A stretch of 64,000 nt of DNA from Nitratidesulfovibrio sp. SRB-5 (GTDB lineage: Bacteria; Desulfobacterota; Desulfovibrionia; Desulfovibrionales; Desulfovibrionaceae). The translations under genes were made by a program, and so were the position numbers. The notes below the pieces were generated by a model. The model did no database searches, had not been told where the DNA came from, and was given only the letters and a program-made list of their open reading frames with translations. Positions 8,480 through 17,917 of this stretch are shown one piece after another. Position 1 is the first letter of the stretch; each line of letters begins with the position of its first letter. The stretch is from NCBI RefSeq assembly GCF_019931275.1, contig NZ_JAIOTY010000001.1, positions 1 through 64,000 on the forward strand, written 5' to 3'.

Positions 8480-8791
8480 ATGCGCGGTATGAACGACCTC
8501 CTGCGCCAGGCGCAGGTCATGCAGACCAAGATGAGCAAGCTTCAGGCCGAAATGGCCGACCGCACCCTTGAAGCCACCAGCGGCGGCGGCATGGTCAAGG
8601 TCACCGTCACCGGCAAGCAGGAAGTGAAGGCCATCGTCATCGATCCCAAGGCCGTGGACCCCAACGACGTGGAAATGCTCCAGGACCTGGTGCTGACCGC
8701 CGTCAACGAAGGGCTGCGCCAGGCCAAGGACATGATGGAGAAGGAGATGGGGGCTTTGACCGGCGGGCTCAAGATGCCCGGCCTCTTCTAG
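8480..8791 (+). CDS. ebfC: YbaB/EbfC family nucleoid-associated protein
   Basis: 103 residues, standard for the family. Members form dimers that bind DNA and help organise the nucleoid. The N-terminal half contains the helix MNDLLRQAQVMQTKMSKLQ, then the conserved strand region GGGMVKVTVTGKQEVKAIVI, followed by a C-terminal helical stretch with NEGLRQAKDMMEKEM. GGAGGAATCC precedes the ATG. It lies 18 bases after dnaX, so the two are almost certainly one transcript, and recR follows after an intergenic repeat. Conservation of this trio links the protein to recombination and repair, although its exact job is unsettled. Confidence 0.93.
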   Translation: MRGMNDLLRQAQVMQTKMSKLQAEMADRTLEATSGGGMVKVTVTGKQEVKAIVIDPKAVDPNDVEMLQDLVLTAVNEGLRQAKDMMEKEMGALTGGLKMPGLF

Positions 8792-8849
8792 CCGCGCTCC
8801 GTCCTTTCGTTCTCCGGCTTCGTCAGCCGCGCCTTTCGCTCCGGTCACG

Positions 8850-8963
8850 TACGAGAAGAGCGCGATGCGGTCGCCATCCGTAACACTCACGGTGTTCGTG
8901 TAACGGCTGCCGCACGCTCCCTGCGCGAAAGCCCCGGCTTCCTTGCCGGAGAACGAAAATCCT
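8850..8963 (+). repeat. Dispersed intergenic repeat (copy R2)
   Basis: Full copy running from TACGAGAAGAGCGCGATGCGG to GAGAACGAAAATCCT. The central imperfect palindrome has arms CCGTAACAC (8878-8886) and GTGTAACGG (8898-8906). A short echo of its right end, GAACGAAAAATCTGTCGCGC, recurs at about 9064-9083. It separates ebfC from recR inside an otherwise conserved gene cluster. Confidence 0.8.
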
Positions 8964-9144
8964 GTCGCGCGGGGGGCTAACCTTCTGCAATGCCGCCCCG
9001 GTGAAGAGGGAAACAAAATCCCCTCCTTGTGGCGACGCCTCCTGTGGTGCCTGTGCCGCAAGAGAACGAAAAATCTGTCGCGCGGCAACTGTCTCAGAGC
9101 CTGTGCAACGGCAGGAAAAACCGATTTCCGCAATGTAACCCGGA

Positions 9145-9756
9145 GTGTCCGTGCAGCGACTGCCCGAACCGTTGAAGGCGCTGGTGGAGCAGCTCTCCCG
9201 GCTGCCCGGCCTTGGCCCCAAGTCGGCCCTGCGCCTTGCCATGACCCTGCTGAAGTGGCCCGCCAGCGAAACCCGCAGGCTGGGCCGCGCCGTGCATGAC
9301 CTGCGCGACAACCTGCACCTGTGCGGGCGCTGCGGCGCGCTGACCGACGTGGACCCGTGCGGCATCTGCACCGACCCGGCCCGCAGTGGTGAGACGCTGT
9401 GTCTGGTGTCGGAGTGGGATTCCCTGCTCACCCTGGAAGAGGGCGGCTTCTACAAGGGCCACTACCTCATCCTGGGCGGTCTGCTGGCCCCGCTGGACAA
9501 CCTGCACGCCGATTCGCTGGAACTGGACCGGCTGACCAAAAGGATGGCCGAAGGCACGGTGCGCGAGGTGGTCATGGCCCTTGGCACCACCGTGGAGGCG
9601 GAAAACACCGCCACCTACATTCGCAACATGATCGCCCGGCAATACCCGCAGGTGCGCGTGACCCGGCTGGCCCAGGGCATTCCGCTGGGGTCCGAGGTCA
9701 AGTTCATGGATCGGGAGACGCTCAGGCAGTCGATGCAGTACCGCCAAGATCTGTAG
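9145..9756 (+). CDS. recR: Recombination mediator RecR
   Basis: 203 residues, full length. RecR works with RecO and RecF to load RecA on gapped DNA. The N-terminal helix-hairpin-helix region reads LPGLGPKSALRLAMTLL. A four-cysteine zinc motif follows in CGRCGALTDVDPCGIC (residues about 57-75), then the Toprim domain with LCLVSEWDSLLTLEEGG and HYLILGGLLAPLD. It starts with GTG at 9145, and the N-terminus MSVQRLPEPLKALVEQL fits other RecR proteins. No clear ribosome site is visible. The 350-base gap to ebfC holds a dispersed repeat, so recR may depend on readthrough or its own weak promoter. Confidence 0.95.
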   Translation: MSVQRLPEPLKALVEQLSRLPGLGPKSALRLAMTLLKWPASETRRLGRAVHDLRDNLHLCGRCGALTDVDPCGICTDPARSGETLCLVSEWDSLLTLEEGGFYKGHYLILGGLLAPLDNLHADSLELDRLTKRMAEGTVREVVMALGTTVEAENTATYIRNMIARQYPQVRVTRLAQGIPLGSEVKFMDRETLRQSMQYRQDL

Positions 9757-9825
9757 GCTCGAAAAGGTCTTTTTGCCCCCGGCGTCGTCAGGCTCGCTCC
9801 GTGCGCGGGTCGCTAAGGAAGCGCT

Positions 9826-9925
9826 CTGCGGTCGCCATCCGTAATGCTCGCGCGAGCGCTTGCATAACGGCTGCCGCACTCCCCACGCCCGGAACTCGCC
9901 TTCCTTGCCGGGGAACAAAAATCCT
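9826..9925 (+). repeat. Dispersed intergenic repeat (copy R3)
   Basis: Begins TGCGGTCGCCATCC and ends CCTTGCCGGGGAACAAAAATC. The palindrome arms are CCGTAATGC (9839-9847) and GCATAACGG (9862-9870). It lies 70 bases after recR, so recR is bracketed by two copies in the same orientation. Confidence 0.8.
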
Positions 9926-9988
9926 CTTTTCGAGCGGCTTCCGCCTTTGTCACAAGCAAAGGCAGAAGCCGTGGCTTGTCAGAAAAGA

Positions 9989-10025
9989 AACCCCGCCCAC
10001 CTTCGCAATGAAGGCGGGCGGGGTT
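9989..10025. terminator. Intergenic hairpin after recR
   Basis: A 16-bp stem starting AACCCCGCCCACCTTC and closing GAAGGCGGGCGGGGTT, with one G-T type mismatch, around a 5-base loop. TTGTTTA follows. It probably terminates recR, and may also serve the convergent HEAT-repeat gene. Further GC-rich hairpins (GGGGGAA/TTCCCCC) follow at about 10094-10111. Confidence 0.65.
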
Positions 10026-10174
10026 GTTTACATGCGATGTGGATGTCGCGGGCCTGTCCGGTTCTGTTCGGGGTGCCCGTCAATCAAGGGGGACCGGGGG
10101 AAGATGTTCCCCCGGCGGGGTCCGGGGCGGAGCCCCGTTTCCCATTTGTCGCGGTCCTGCCCGGCGGTAGCCGC

Positions 10175-10930
10175 CTACGCCGCCGTACCCTTGGCGTCTG
10201 CGTCGGGCATGGTGTTGCCCGAAGCGGGTCGGCACTGGGATTCGATGCGTTGGGCGGCGCATTGGGCCAGTTCGCCCACGGTGCACAGCAAGAGGCGCCC
10301 GCGTTCGAAGTGTTCCACCGGGGCGTCGCAGGTGCGCAGGCCGCGCAAGGCAAGCAGGGCCTCGGGCGCGCCCAGCACGCCAAGGGACCAGGCCGCCGTG
10401 CCGCGCGCGGGCAGGTCGCAGTCGGCAAGGCCCGCCAGCAGGGCGGGCACCGCCGTTTCGGCAAAGCCGGGCAGTCCGGGCCGTTCCTGGGCCAGGCGTC
10501 CGATGGCCCAGTACACGCCGCGCCGCAGGGGGGCGTGGTCGCAGTAGTTGTCGTCCTTGCCCGTCTCGCGCACGTACGAGACGAGGATGCGGTGGTATTC
10601 GTCGGCAAGGCGGGGGTGGCAGGCCAGTATTTCGCCGAAGGCCTCGGGGATGCCCCAGCCGATGTTTCCGGATTCCTCGTTCATGTGCCACATCAGGCGG
10701 CGCATGATGATGCGGGCGTCTTCCATGTTGGCGTCCGCGATGCGCGCCACCACCCGCCCCAGGGCCACCACGGCGCGCCATTTGGCCTCGCCACCCAGCA
10801 GCAGTGACGACAGCAGCGGGCCAACGGCGCCTTTGCCGGGCAGCGCCACGATTTCGTCCAGGTGTTCTTCCCACTCGGCGGAAGCGAGCAGCGCGCGCAG
10901 GTGGGTCTTCAGCGATCTGAAGCGGGGCAT
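10175..10930 (-). CDS. HEAT-repeat protein of unknown function
   Basis: 251 residues from ATG 10930, chosen because AAAGGAGGAGAG lies immediately upstream; the frame can extend to 11113 without a site. The protein is built of helical repeats of roughly 30-40 residues, for example VGPLLSSLLLGGEAKWRAVV and AVPALLAGLADCDLPARGTA, typical of HEAT/PBS-lyase-like scaffolds. DNYCDHAPLRRGVYWAIGRL looks like a conserved central stretch. No signal peptide or membrane segment is apparent, so it is likely cytosolic. HEAT proteins of this size usually mediate protein contacts, sometimes in chromophore or electron-transfer assembly, but nothing here fixes a function. It stands alone, convergent with recR and divergent from the histidine kinase. 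Confidence 0.7.
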   Translation of the reverse strand: MPRFRSLKTHLRALLASAEWEEHLDEIVALPGKGAVGPLLSSLLLGGEAKWRAVVALGRVVARIADANMEDARIIMRRLMWHMNEESGNIGWGIPEAFGEILACHPRLADEYHRILVSYVRETGKDDNYCDHAPLRRGVYWAIGRLAQERPGLPGFAETAVPALLAGLADCDLPARGTAAWSLGVLGAPEALLALRGLRTCDAPVEHFERGRLLLCTVGELAQCAAQRIESQCRPASGNTMPDADAKGTAA

Positions 10931-11692
10931 GCTCTCCTCCTTTCCCGTGTCGTGCCGGGCGATGGATTCGCCCGGGCGTGCAGCATATACCATAACAAGG
11001 TGAGCGCACGATGCAACCCCGGCCTGTTGCAACCCGTCGCGGCCCGGTTGGTGGCGGCCTGAACCTGTCCGGTCAGGCCTGCACTGAAAGGGGATGAGCG
11101 CGCATCCGGCCATGCGTCCGGCCAGTGTCTGGCCCGTGTCTGGCAGCGCCGCCCTGCATGCGGGCGCGTCAGGTGTTGCGCCTGGTGATGCGTCCGGTGA
11201 CGCGTCCGGTGTTGCGTCCGGCCCCCTCGGTGTTCCGGATGCAGCGGGCCCGGCCAGCCGACCGGTCTGCCAGCCCTACCGGTCTGCCCGTCCGACCGCT
11301 CCGGCCAGCGCAGCCGGGCGCGCGGAGGAGCGGCCCCCATGGCCGGTTGCGGGTGTCGCCTCGTTGCGCGCCCCATGGCGATTGGATATGCTGGAAGGAG
11401 ATTCGATATCCTTTCGCCCAGACGTTCTGCCCAGACTCGCTACCCGGACTCGCTACCCGGACGTTCTGCCCGGACGCTCGGCCCACATACTTCGTCCACA
11501 CACTCCGTCCGGACACTTCCCCCAGACGCTCCGCCAGAGGCTACGCATGTCCAGCGCCGCAGACCGTCCCCCCAGCATCGCCGCCCGCCGGGCGCGCGTG
11601 GCGGTGCGGCGCGGCGCGGGCGGCTGCGCAGCCGCGCGTTGCGACACGTCCCCGGTGTTTCTCGCCTGTCTCCGTTCTCCCCTTGCACGGCC
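10931..11692. other. Divergent intergenic region with tandem repeats
   Basis: About 760 bases between the HEAT gene and the histidine kinase. It contains GC-rich direct repeats, including three GCGTCCGG units around 11190-11222 and a run of ACTCGCTACCCGG and related units near 11416-11475. Several frames stay open through it, but they encode only Arg/Pro/Ser-rich low-complexity peptide, so I treat it as non-coding. Promoters for both flanking genes presumably lie here; I cannot place them. Confidence 0.5.
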
Positions 11693-14600
11693 ATGATGGG
11701 CCCCCTGCGCAGCATCCTTGCGCGCTGCTGGGCGCGTTTTCCGCTGCGGCCCCTGCTGCGGCATGTGGTGCCGCCCGCCCCGGGCCTGCGCCTGCGGATG
11801 GTGGGGTGGTGTTCTCTGGTCTGCCTGTTGCCGCTGGGCATCGTCAGCGCGGTGTTCGTGCAGGTGACCACGGTGCAGACCGACAGCTACCTGCATGCGC
11901 AGGGGCGCACCCTGGCCGATGCGGCCTCGTTGCAACTCACCCGCCTGTCGCGCACGGCAGAGGCCCTGGCCCGCGTGGTGGCCGGACTGCGGGTGGAATA
12001 CGACGGCGACATGCCGGGACTGCGCCTGCGCCTGTCCGAACTGCACGGCCTGTGGCCCCGCGCCTGCATCGAGGTGTTCGACATGGGTGCCGAACCCGTG
12101 GTGCGGCTGCTGCCCGCCAGCGGCGGGCCGGAGCGGCTTGCGGGAGGCGTCACGCCCAACGGCGCCACCACCGACGGGGCGCTGGTGGTACGCCAGGCGT
12201 TGCGGGGGCTGACGCGGCGCGACGTGTTCCGGTCCGTCGACGGGCTGGCCATCAAGGCGGTGGTGCCGATCATCGTGCCCCTGGAGCAGGCGGGTTCACG
12301 CCACGGCGGGAAAATCCGGCGCCCCCTGCCCACTCCCATGGGACCGGCATCCCTGCCGGAATCTTCTCTGGGCGGCATGGTTCCGCTGCCGCCCCAGATG
12401 TCCCTGTCGAGCCAGATGGAACAGGCCCCGTACGCGCCGTTTGCCTCCGATGCGGAGGAGATCACGGGCCAGGCGGACCTGGAAGGGCTGGCGGCCCGGC
12501 AGCACGGGCGCATCGTGGGGGCGGCGGTGGTGTCGTTTCCCATGAACAGGTCGCTGTTGCGCGGTCTGGGCGATGCTGTGCGCGCCGACGTGGCGGTGTT
12601 CGACCTGGGCGGCGAGCGCCCGCGCGGCACGCTGTTTCCCGGTGACGGCACCGCCGACGTGGCCGACTGGCCGGACCGGCCGGACCGACCGGACCGACCG
12701 GACCGACCGGACCGGCCCGACCTTGCGCAGGGTGCGTCGCCTGGTGGATTGGCTGGCGGGGGTGTGGCGGGCGGTGTGCATTCCGGCACCGGCGCGTCTG
12801 GCGGCACTGTTTCCGGGGGCGGCTTTTTCGGCAGGGCGCAGGGTTTCGGTCAGGCGCAGGGCCTGCCCTTCCTGCAACGCTATGAACAGGTGGCGGGCAA
12901 GCCCTATCTGGTCAGCTACCAGCCCCTGCCGGGGGGCAGCGGCATGCCCGTGGGCGCGCTGGCCGTGTTCGTGGACGTGGAGCCGCAACGCTCGCGCCTG
13001 CGCACCGCCGTGGAATACACCCTGCTGGCCGCCGTGGTGGCCCTGGGGCTGTCCGTATGCACGGGGTTTCTCATCGCCGATCGGGTGGTGCGGCCCCTGC
13101 ACGAACTGCTGCACGCCATCCGGCGCATTTCGCTCGGCAACTACAGCGAACGGCTGCCCCCGGCGGGCATGGCCGAGATAGGCCAGCTGGCCCAGGCCGT
13201 GAACCACATGGCCTCCACGCTGGAGGAAAACCGCACCAGCCTTCTGGGCGCCTTGCAGGAAAAGGTGGAGTCGGGCGAGCGCCTGGCCCGCGCCAACCGC
13301 GAACTGGAGTTGCTGAACTGGGAACTTACCCGCGCCCAGGCCAACTACCGGCGCATTTTCGAGGAATCGGCGCAGGGCATCTACCAGTCCACGCCGCAGG
13401 GCCGTTTTTTGCGGACGAACCCGGCCATGGCGCGCATGTTCGGCTATTCTTCACCGTACGAGATGGTGTCGTCGGTGACGGACATCGGCGAGCAGTTCTA
13501 CGTGCGCCCCGGCGAGCGCGAGGAACTGCTGCGCCGCCTGCGCCAGGAGGGGCGGGTGTCGCTGGAAACCTGCCTGCGCAGGCGTGACGCCAGCGTGGTG
13601 CACGTGGCGCTGACCGCCCGCGCGGTGACCGGAGAGACCGGCGAGCAACTGTACATCGAGGGCGCGGTGCACGACATCACCGAGCGCGTCGAGCGCCACC
13701 GCGCCGAGCGCGAGCGCGAGACCGCCGAGGCGGCCAGCCGCGCCAAGACGCAACTGCTGGCCCGCATGAGCCACGAGGTGCGCACCCCGCTCAACGCCCT
13801 GCTGGGCATGGCCGATGTGCTGGACCGCACCCCCCTGGAGCCGGAACAGCGCGGTTACCTGGACGTGCTGCGCAATTCCGGCCATTCGCTGCTGGCGCTG
13901 CTGAACGACGTGCTGGACTTTTCGCGCCTGGAAGCCGGACGGGTGGTGCCGGAGCGGGTGGGCTTTCGCCTGGGCGAGATCATGGCGCAGGTCTGCCGCC
14001 AGATGGAACCCGCCGCCAGCGCGGACGGGCGCGGCCTGCGCCTGGACTGGGCCGTGCTGCCCGGCGTGCCCGACGCGCTGGTGGGCGACCCGCTGCGGCT
14101 GCGCCAGATTCTGGGCAACCTGGTCTCCAACGCGGTCAAGTTCACCCCTGCGGGGCGGGTGATGGTGCTGGCCCAGCCCGCCGACGGCAACGTGCCCGAC
14201 CGCGATGCCGGGCCAGTCGCGTCTCCGGTCGCATCCCCGGTCGCATCCCCGGTCGCGCACCCCGCCACGCCTTCCGCGTCGCCGGACGAGGTGCCTTGCC
14301 GCCCGTCCTCCGGCAGGCGGATGGAAGTGTTGTTTTCCGTGGCGGACACGGGCATCGGCATTCCGCCGGAACATCAGGACGTGGTGTTCGAAAGCTTCAT
14401 GCAGGCGGATTCGTCCATTACCCGCCAGTACGGCGGCACGGGGCTGGGGCTGTCCATCTGCCGGGCGCTGGTGGAAATGCTGGGCGGCGCCATCTGGCTG
14501 GAAAGCGCCCCCGGCAGGGGCACCACCGTGTATTTCACCCTGCCCATGCAGCCCGCCGGCGAAGCCGTCTGCGTGCCGAATCCGGCGGGTCTGGCAGGTC

Positions 14601-15412
14601 TGGCGGAAACGCGGCCCCCCGGTGCCTCCGAGCCCTTCGAGGGCACGGTCATGCCGGTTTCACCAGCCGCATCAGGCGCAGCCGTCCCGTTGATCGCGCG
14701 GGATGTTCCGGCCGACGCACGGGCCAGCGTACAGGCCGACCCCGTCACGCCCGTCATCCCAGTCACGCCAGTCACGCCGGGCGATGCTGTCGTTCCGGTC
14801 GGGGGCGCGGCGACGGAGGGCGTGCCCGCCGCCGGTGCCGCCGGTGCCGCCGGGCTGGCCGGGGCTCCGGTCCCGCCAGACCTGCCGGACGCGCGGCTCG
14901 GCGACGAGGGCTCCGGACCGCAACGGTCCCTGTCCATCCTGCTGGTGGAGGACAGCCCCAGCAACCGCCTGCTCTTTTCGCTGTACCTGCGGGGGCGCCC
15001 CTGCGCCATCACAGAGGTCCACAATGGCGAGGAGGGCGTGGCCGCCTATGCCACGGGACGCTTCGACCTGGTGTTCATGGACATCGAGATGCCGGTGCTG
15101 GACGGCTATCGGGCCACGCGGGCCATCCGCGCCCTGGAGCGCGAACGGGGCCTGCCGCCCACGCCGATCATTGCCCTGACGGCGCACGTGGTGGGTGAAT
15201 TCCGCAACGACTGCGCGGCGGCGGGGTGCACCGGCTTTCTGGCCAAGCCCTTTTCGCGCGGGGAATTGCTGCGCTGCATGGCCCGCCACTGCGGGGGCGG
15301 CGATGCGGCGGGGGATGCCTGGCCGACCGGGAGCGATCTGACCGGCGGCAGTGATTTCACCGAGGGGGCGGGGTCTCCGGCGGGCAATCCGTCCAGTCCG
15401 GGCCCGGAATAA
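11693..15412 (+). CDS. Hybrid sensor histidine kinase/response regulator
   Basis: About 1,239 residues. Order of parts: membrane segment near residue 38-60 (LVCLLPLGIVSAVFVQ), a large periplasmic sensor region, second membrane segment near 440-465, HAMP to about 510, PAS from about 550, histidine kinase with H694 in ARMSHEVRTPLNALLG, ATPase with NLVSNAVKF, ADTGIGIP and GTGLGLS, and a receiver with D1130 in FMDIEMPVLDGYRA. It autophosphorylates and passes phosphate to its own receiver; no phosphotransfer domain is seen, so a partner is needed. The periplasmic part contains a DRPDRPD repeat run (residues about 327-342), and a long Ala/Pro/Val linker precedes the receiver. ATG 11693 or 11696 puts the membrane helix near the N-terminus. 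The signal sensed is unknown. Confidence 0.85.
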   Translation: MMGPLRSILARCWARFPLRPLLRHVVPPAPGLRLRMVGWCSLVCLLPLGIVSAVFVQVTTVQTDSYLHAQGRTLADAASLQLTRLSRTAEALARVVAGLRVEYDGDMPGLRLRLSELHGLWPRACIEVFDMGAEPVVRLLPASGGPERLAGGVTPNGATTDGALVVRQALRGLTRRDVFRSVDGLAIKAVVPIIVPLEQAGSRHGGKIRRPLPTPMGPASLPESSLGGMVPLPPQMSLSSQMEQAPYAPFASDAEEITGQADLEGLAARQHGRIVGAAVVSFPMNRSLLRGLGDAVRADVAVFDLGGERPRGTLFPGDGTADVADWPDRPDRPDRPDRPDRPDLAQGASPGGLAGGGVAGGVHSGTGASGGTVSGGGFFGRAQGFGQAQGLPFLQRYEQVAGKPYLVSYQPLPGGSGMPVGALAVFVDVEPQRSRLRTAVEYTLLAAVVALGLSVCTGFLIADRVVRPLHELLHAIRRISLGNYSERLPPAGMAEIGQLAQAVNHMASTLEENRTSLLGALQEKVESGERLARANRELELLNWELTRAQANYRRIFEESAQGIYQSTPQGRFLRTNPAMARMFGYSSPYEMVSSVTDIGEQFYVRPGEREELLRRLRQEGRVSLETCLRRRDASVVHVALTARAVTGETGEQLYIEGAVHDITERVERHRAERERETAEAASRAKTQLLARMSHEVRTPLNALLGMADVLDRTPLEPEQRGYLDVLRNSGHSLLALLNDVLDFSRLEAGRVVPERVGFRLGEIMAQVCRQMEPAASADGRGLRLDWAVLPGVPDALVGDPLRLRQILGNLVSNAVKFTPAGRVMVLAQPADGNVPDRDAGPVASPVASPVASPVAHPATPSASPDEVPCRPSSGRRMEVLFSVADTGIGIPPEHQDVVFESFMQADSSITRQYGGTGLGLSICRALVEMLGGAIWLESAPGRGTTVYFTLPMQPAGEAVCVPNPAGLAGLAETRPPGASEPFEGTVMPVSPAASGAAVPLIARDVPADARASVQADPVTPVIPVTPVTPGDAVVPVGGAATEGVPAAGAAGAAGLAGAPVPPDLPDARLGDEGSGPQRSLSILLVEDSPSNRLLFSLYLRGRPCAITEVHNGEEGVAAYATGRFDLVFMDIEMPVLDGYRATRAIRALERERGLPPTPIIALTAHVVGEFRNDCAAAGCTGFLAKPFSRGELLRCMARHCGGGDAAGDAWPTGSDLTGGSDFTEGAGSPAGNPSSPGPE

Positions 15413-15519
15413 CCGGGGGACGGCTGGCCGGGCTGGCCGGGCTGGCCAGGCTGATCGGGCGGGCAGCCGGACTGGTGGGCCGGGAAGTGCCGGTGGCGTC
15501 GGCGGCTGTGCCCGAAGGT

Positions 15520-17100
15520 TCAGCGCAGTCCAGCCACGTCCAGCACCACTTCCGCAGCCATGCGTCCGCCGCCGCGGCGGGGGGCCATCCATTCCTCGAA
15601 GCGGTGGCGCACCACTTCGCGTCGCAGGGGGCTGCGCAACTGTTGCAGCAGGGCCTCCGCCAGGGCGTCGCCGTCGGGCACCTCGGCCAGCAGTCCGGCC
15701 TCGGCCAGTCCCCTGTCCGTCAGTCCCCCGTCCATGGTCATCCCTCCGTCCTTGGCCAGCCCCCCGGCCTTGCCCAGCCCCCCGGCCTTGCCCAGCCCGT
15801 GATCCACCCATGCGAAATTCTCGCGCGATGGCCCCACGCAGGGCACCACCCCGTGGGTCAGTGGTTCCAGAAAGTTCTGGCCGCCCAGCCGGGCCAGCGA
15901 GCCGCCCACGAACACGGCGGCGGCGCTGGCGTACAGCGCTGCCAATTCGCCGAACACGTCCCAGATCAGCACCGTGCCACGGTCGGAAGACTGGCCGTAA
16001 GGCGCGGCCACGCGGCGCGAACGGAGTTCCCACGGCAGCCCGGCCTGTTCCAGCGCGTTCACCCACGCGGGCACGCGGTGCATGTGGCGGGGAGCCACGG
16101 CGATGTCCACATCGGGACGCTCCTGCACGATTCTCTGGATGACCGGCAGCAGGGCGGCTTCCTCTTCCTCGCGCACCGAACCCAGCACCGCCAGCGGGGC
16201 TCCATCCCGCAGTACCGTGCCCGCAAGGCCGGGCACGCCCGGCACGCCGGACGCGTCGTGTGCGCCGGGCACGCCGGATTCGTCCGGTTTTTCGGGCTGG
16301 GGCAAGGCCCGGTCGAACTTGATGTTGGGCATGACCGAGGTGCGATGGTGCCCGAACAGCAGGCCGAAGCGCTGGGCGTCGTCGGGCGAGATGGCGGCGA
16401 TGCGCGCCGGGGCCAGCCCGCGCCAGAAGTCGGGGGTGAGCAGGTACCCGGCCAGGGTGCGCGGGGTCATGCGCCCGTTGACCACGGCCACGGGGACGCC
16501 CCGCGCCGCGCAGGCGGACAGCAGGCCGGGCCACAGTTCCGTTTCCAGCAGGGCCACGGCGCAAGGGCGGGCCTGGTCCAGCGCGCGGCGCATCAGGACC
16601 GGCTCGTCAAAGGGAAAGTAGCGCACCTGCACCCGCAGGCCGGGCCGGTGTGCGGCGGCCCAGTCACGGGCCTTTTCCAGCACCTCCACCCCCTGCCGGG
16701 TGCACGAGGTGAGCAGCACGGCGAGTCCGCCGTCCTGAGAGCACGGGGGAGCGCATGGGGGGGAGGAGGGGCATGGCCGGTCGGGGTTGCCCGTGGCGTC
16801 GTCCATGGTGCCGTCCGGGGTGCCATCCGTGGCGTCATTCGGGGCGTCGGGGGCGGAGCCGTACGTGATGCCCCCCGTGCCGGTGCCGTCCAGGTGGCGC
16901 AGCAGTTCCCACGCCAGATAGGCCTCGCCGCCGGAGGCCGCCTGCACCCACAGGTGGGCCGCCTCGGCCCAGTGGTCGGGCACCAGGCGCTGGTCGTAGC
17001 CTTCGGCCAGGCGGGCATTGCGGCGCAGCAGGGGGCGGGCCAGACGCCAGACGCCGCCGTAGACGGCCAGCAGTGCGGCGTGCAGAGGGTCGGACTTCAT
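15520..17100 (-). CDS. waaA: 3-deoxy-D-manno-octulosonic acid (Kdo) transferase
   Basis: 526 residues from ATG 17100. It transfers Kdo from CMP-Kdo to lipid A precursor at the inner membrane. Family signatures are ASGGEAYLAWELL early, LLETELWPGLLSACAARGVP with the acidic ELWP motif, LVNGR-like VVNGRMTPRTLAGY, and the C-terminal donor region FVGGSLARLGGQNFLEP. The usual length is about 420-430 residues. The excess comes from three low-complexity insertions: near residues 72-110 (Gly/Asp/Thr rich), after LPQPEKPDESG, and GLGKAGGLGKAGGLAKDGG near residue 430. None interrupts a motif, so the enzyme is probably functional. It lies 80 bases downstream of the HD-domain gene and may share its transcript. 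Confidence 0.85.
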   Translation of the reverse strand: MKSDPLHAALLAVYGGVWRLARPLLRRNARLAEGYDQRLVPDHWAEAAHLWVQAASGGEAYLAWELLRHLDGTGTGGITYGSAPDAPNDATDGTPDGTMDDATGNPDRPCPSSPPCAPPCSQDGGLAVLLTSCTRQGVEVLEKARDWAAAHRPGLRVQVRYFPFDEPVLMRRALDQARPCAVALLETELWPGLLSACAARGVPVAVVNGRMTPRTLAGYLLTPDFWRGLAPARIAAISPDDAQRFGLLFGHHRTSVMPNIKFDRALPQPEKPDESGVPGAHDASGVPGVPGLAGTVLRDGAPLAVLGSVREEEEAALLPVIQRIVQERPDVDIAVAPRHMHRVPAWVNALEQAGLPWELRSRRVAAPYGQSSDRGTVLIWDVFGELAALYASAAAVFVGGSLARLGGQNFLEPLTHGVVPCVGPSRENFAWVDHGLGKAGGLGKAGGLAKDGGMTMDGGLTDRGLAEAGLLAEVPDGDALAEALLQQLRSPLRREVVRHRFEEWMAPRRGGGRMAAEVVLDVAGLR

Positions 17101-17179
17101 GCGGGAACCTTTTGGCGAATCAGGGAAAAGATGTGTCGGAAAGAACCGGGGCGGACATGGTGCGGGCCGCGGCAACGCC

Positions 17180-17917
17180 TCAGCCCGCGTTGGCGGCCAG
17201 CTTGCCGTTGCGCGACACGGCATCGTGCAGGGGCATGCCCAGCCGGACGGACAGGGCCTGCTCTATCTCCACGGCCTGCTCGTGCGATTCGCGGATGCGC
17301 TCGCGGATGCGTTCGGTGCGGCCATACCGCTCCACGAGGTCGTCGAAGCGTTCCTCCAGCGTCACCAGCTGGTCGTGCTTCACGCGCTTGTCGGCGTAGA
17401 TGATGATCAGCGGCATCAGCCATTCCCGCACGGTCACGTCCACTCGCCACGGCCAGTGCACGTGGTGCATCACCCCCTGGGCGATGCGCGGGTTGCCCGT
17501 CTCGTGCAGGGTCCACGCGCCGCCGAGCTGGGCGTGGTTGCCCCCGAAACGGATGGTGTAGTCCTTGGCGATGTCGTGCAAGAGGGCGCTGGCCAGCACC
17601 GAGGGCAGATGGATGTCCGTGCTGTTCGGGCCATTCGGGCCGTCCGCGACATTGTCCAGCGCCGCGCGGGCCAGCGCCATGGCCATGTCGGCCACCCTGA
17701 GGCTGTGGGCGCGGATGTGGTCGGGCATGGCGTAGCGGTCCCACAGGGCATGGCAGGCGGCCATGTCGGGCACGGGCCAGACGTCTCCGGAACCGGAGGG
17801 GTTCGGGGACGCGAAGCTGAGGGGCGGCAGGTCGTCCGGCGTCATGCAGCGGACAGCCGCCGCCTCGCGCGGATTTTCCACGTCGCCGGTAAAGGGCATA
17901 CCCACGGTGGCGGTCAT
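17180..17917 (-). CDS. HD-domain hydrolase-like protein
   Basis: 245 residues from ATG 17917, chosen because AGAGGAGA lies upstream. The HD metal-binding pattern is visible: the first histidine is in IRAHSLRVADMAMAL, HD in ASALLHDIAKDYTIRFGG, and further histidines in ARGVMHH-like IAQGVMHHVHWPW. These proteins are metal-dependent phosphohydrolases acting on nucleotides or related phosphates. The arrangement resembles YqeK-type diadenosine tetraphosphatases, but that is only a suggestion. A short Asn/Gly/Pro insertion (ADGPNGPNSTD) separates the motifs. No signal peptide is seen, so it is cytosolic. It precedes waaA on the same strand and is divergent from hypD. Confidence 0.75.
   Translation of the reverse strand: MTATVGMPFTGDVENPREAAAVRCMTPDDLPPLSFASPNPSGSGDVWPVPDMAACHALWDRYAMPDHIRAHSLRVADMAMALARAALDNVADGPNGPNSTDIHLPSVLASALLHDIAKDYTIRFGGNHAQLGGAWTLHETGNPRIAQGVMHHVHWPWRVDVTVREWLMPLIIIYADKRVKHDQLVTLEERFDDLVERYGRTERIRERIRESHEQAVEIEQALSVRLGMPLHDAVSRNGKLAANAG

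Noticed and set aside
5096-9133. Very long minus-strand open frame of 1,345 codons antisense to ilvE, dnaX and ebfC
   Set aside because: It is a mirror of GC-rich codon usage in the real plus-strand genes. The peptide is Gly/His/Ala-rich without domains, and the opposing genes are unmistakable.
11094-11692. N-terminal extension of the histidine kinase or a separate gene in 11094-11692
   Set aside because: Only Arg/Pro/Ser-rich low complexity with DNA repeats; the membrane helix after ATG 11693 fits a normal sensor kinase start.
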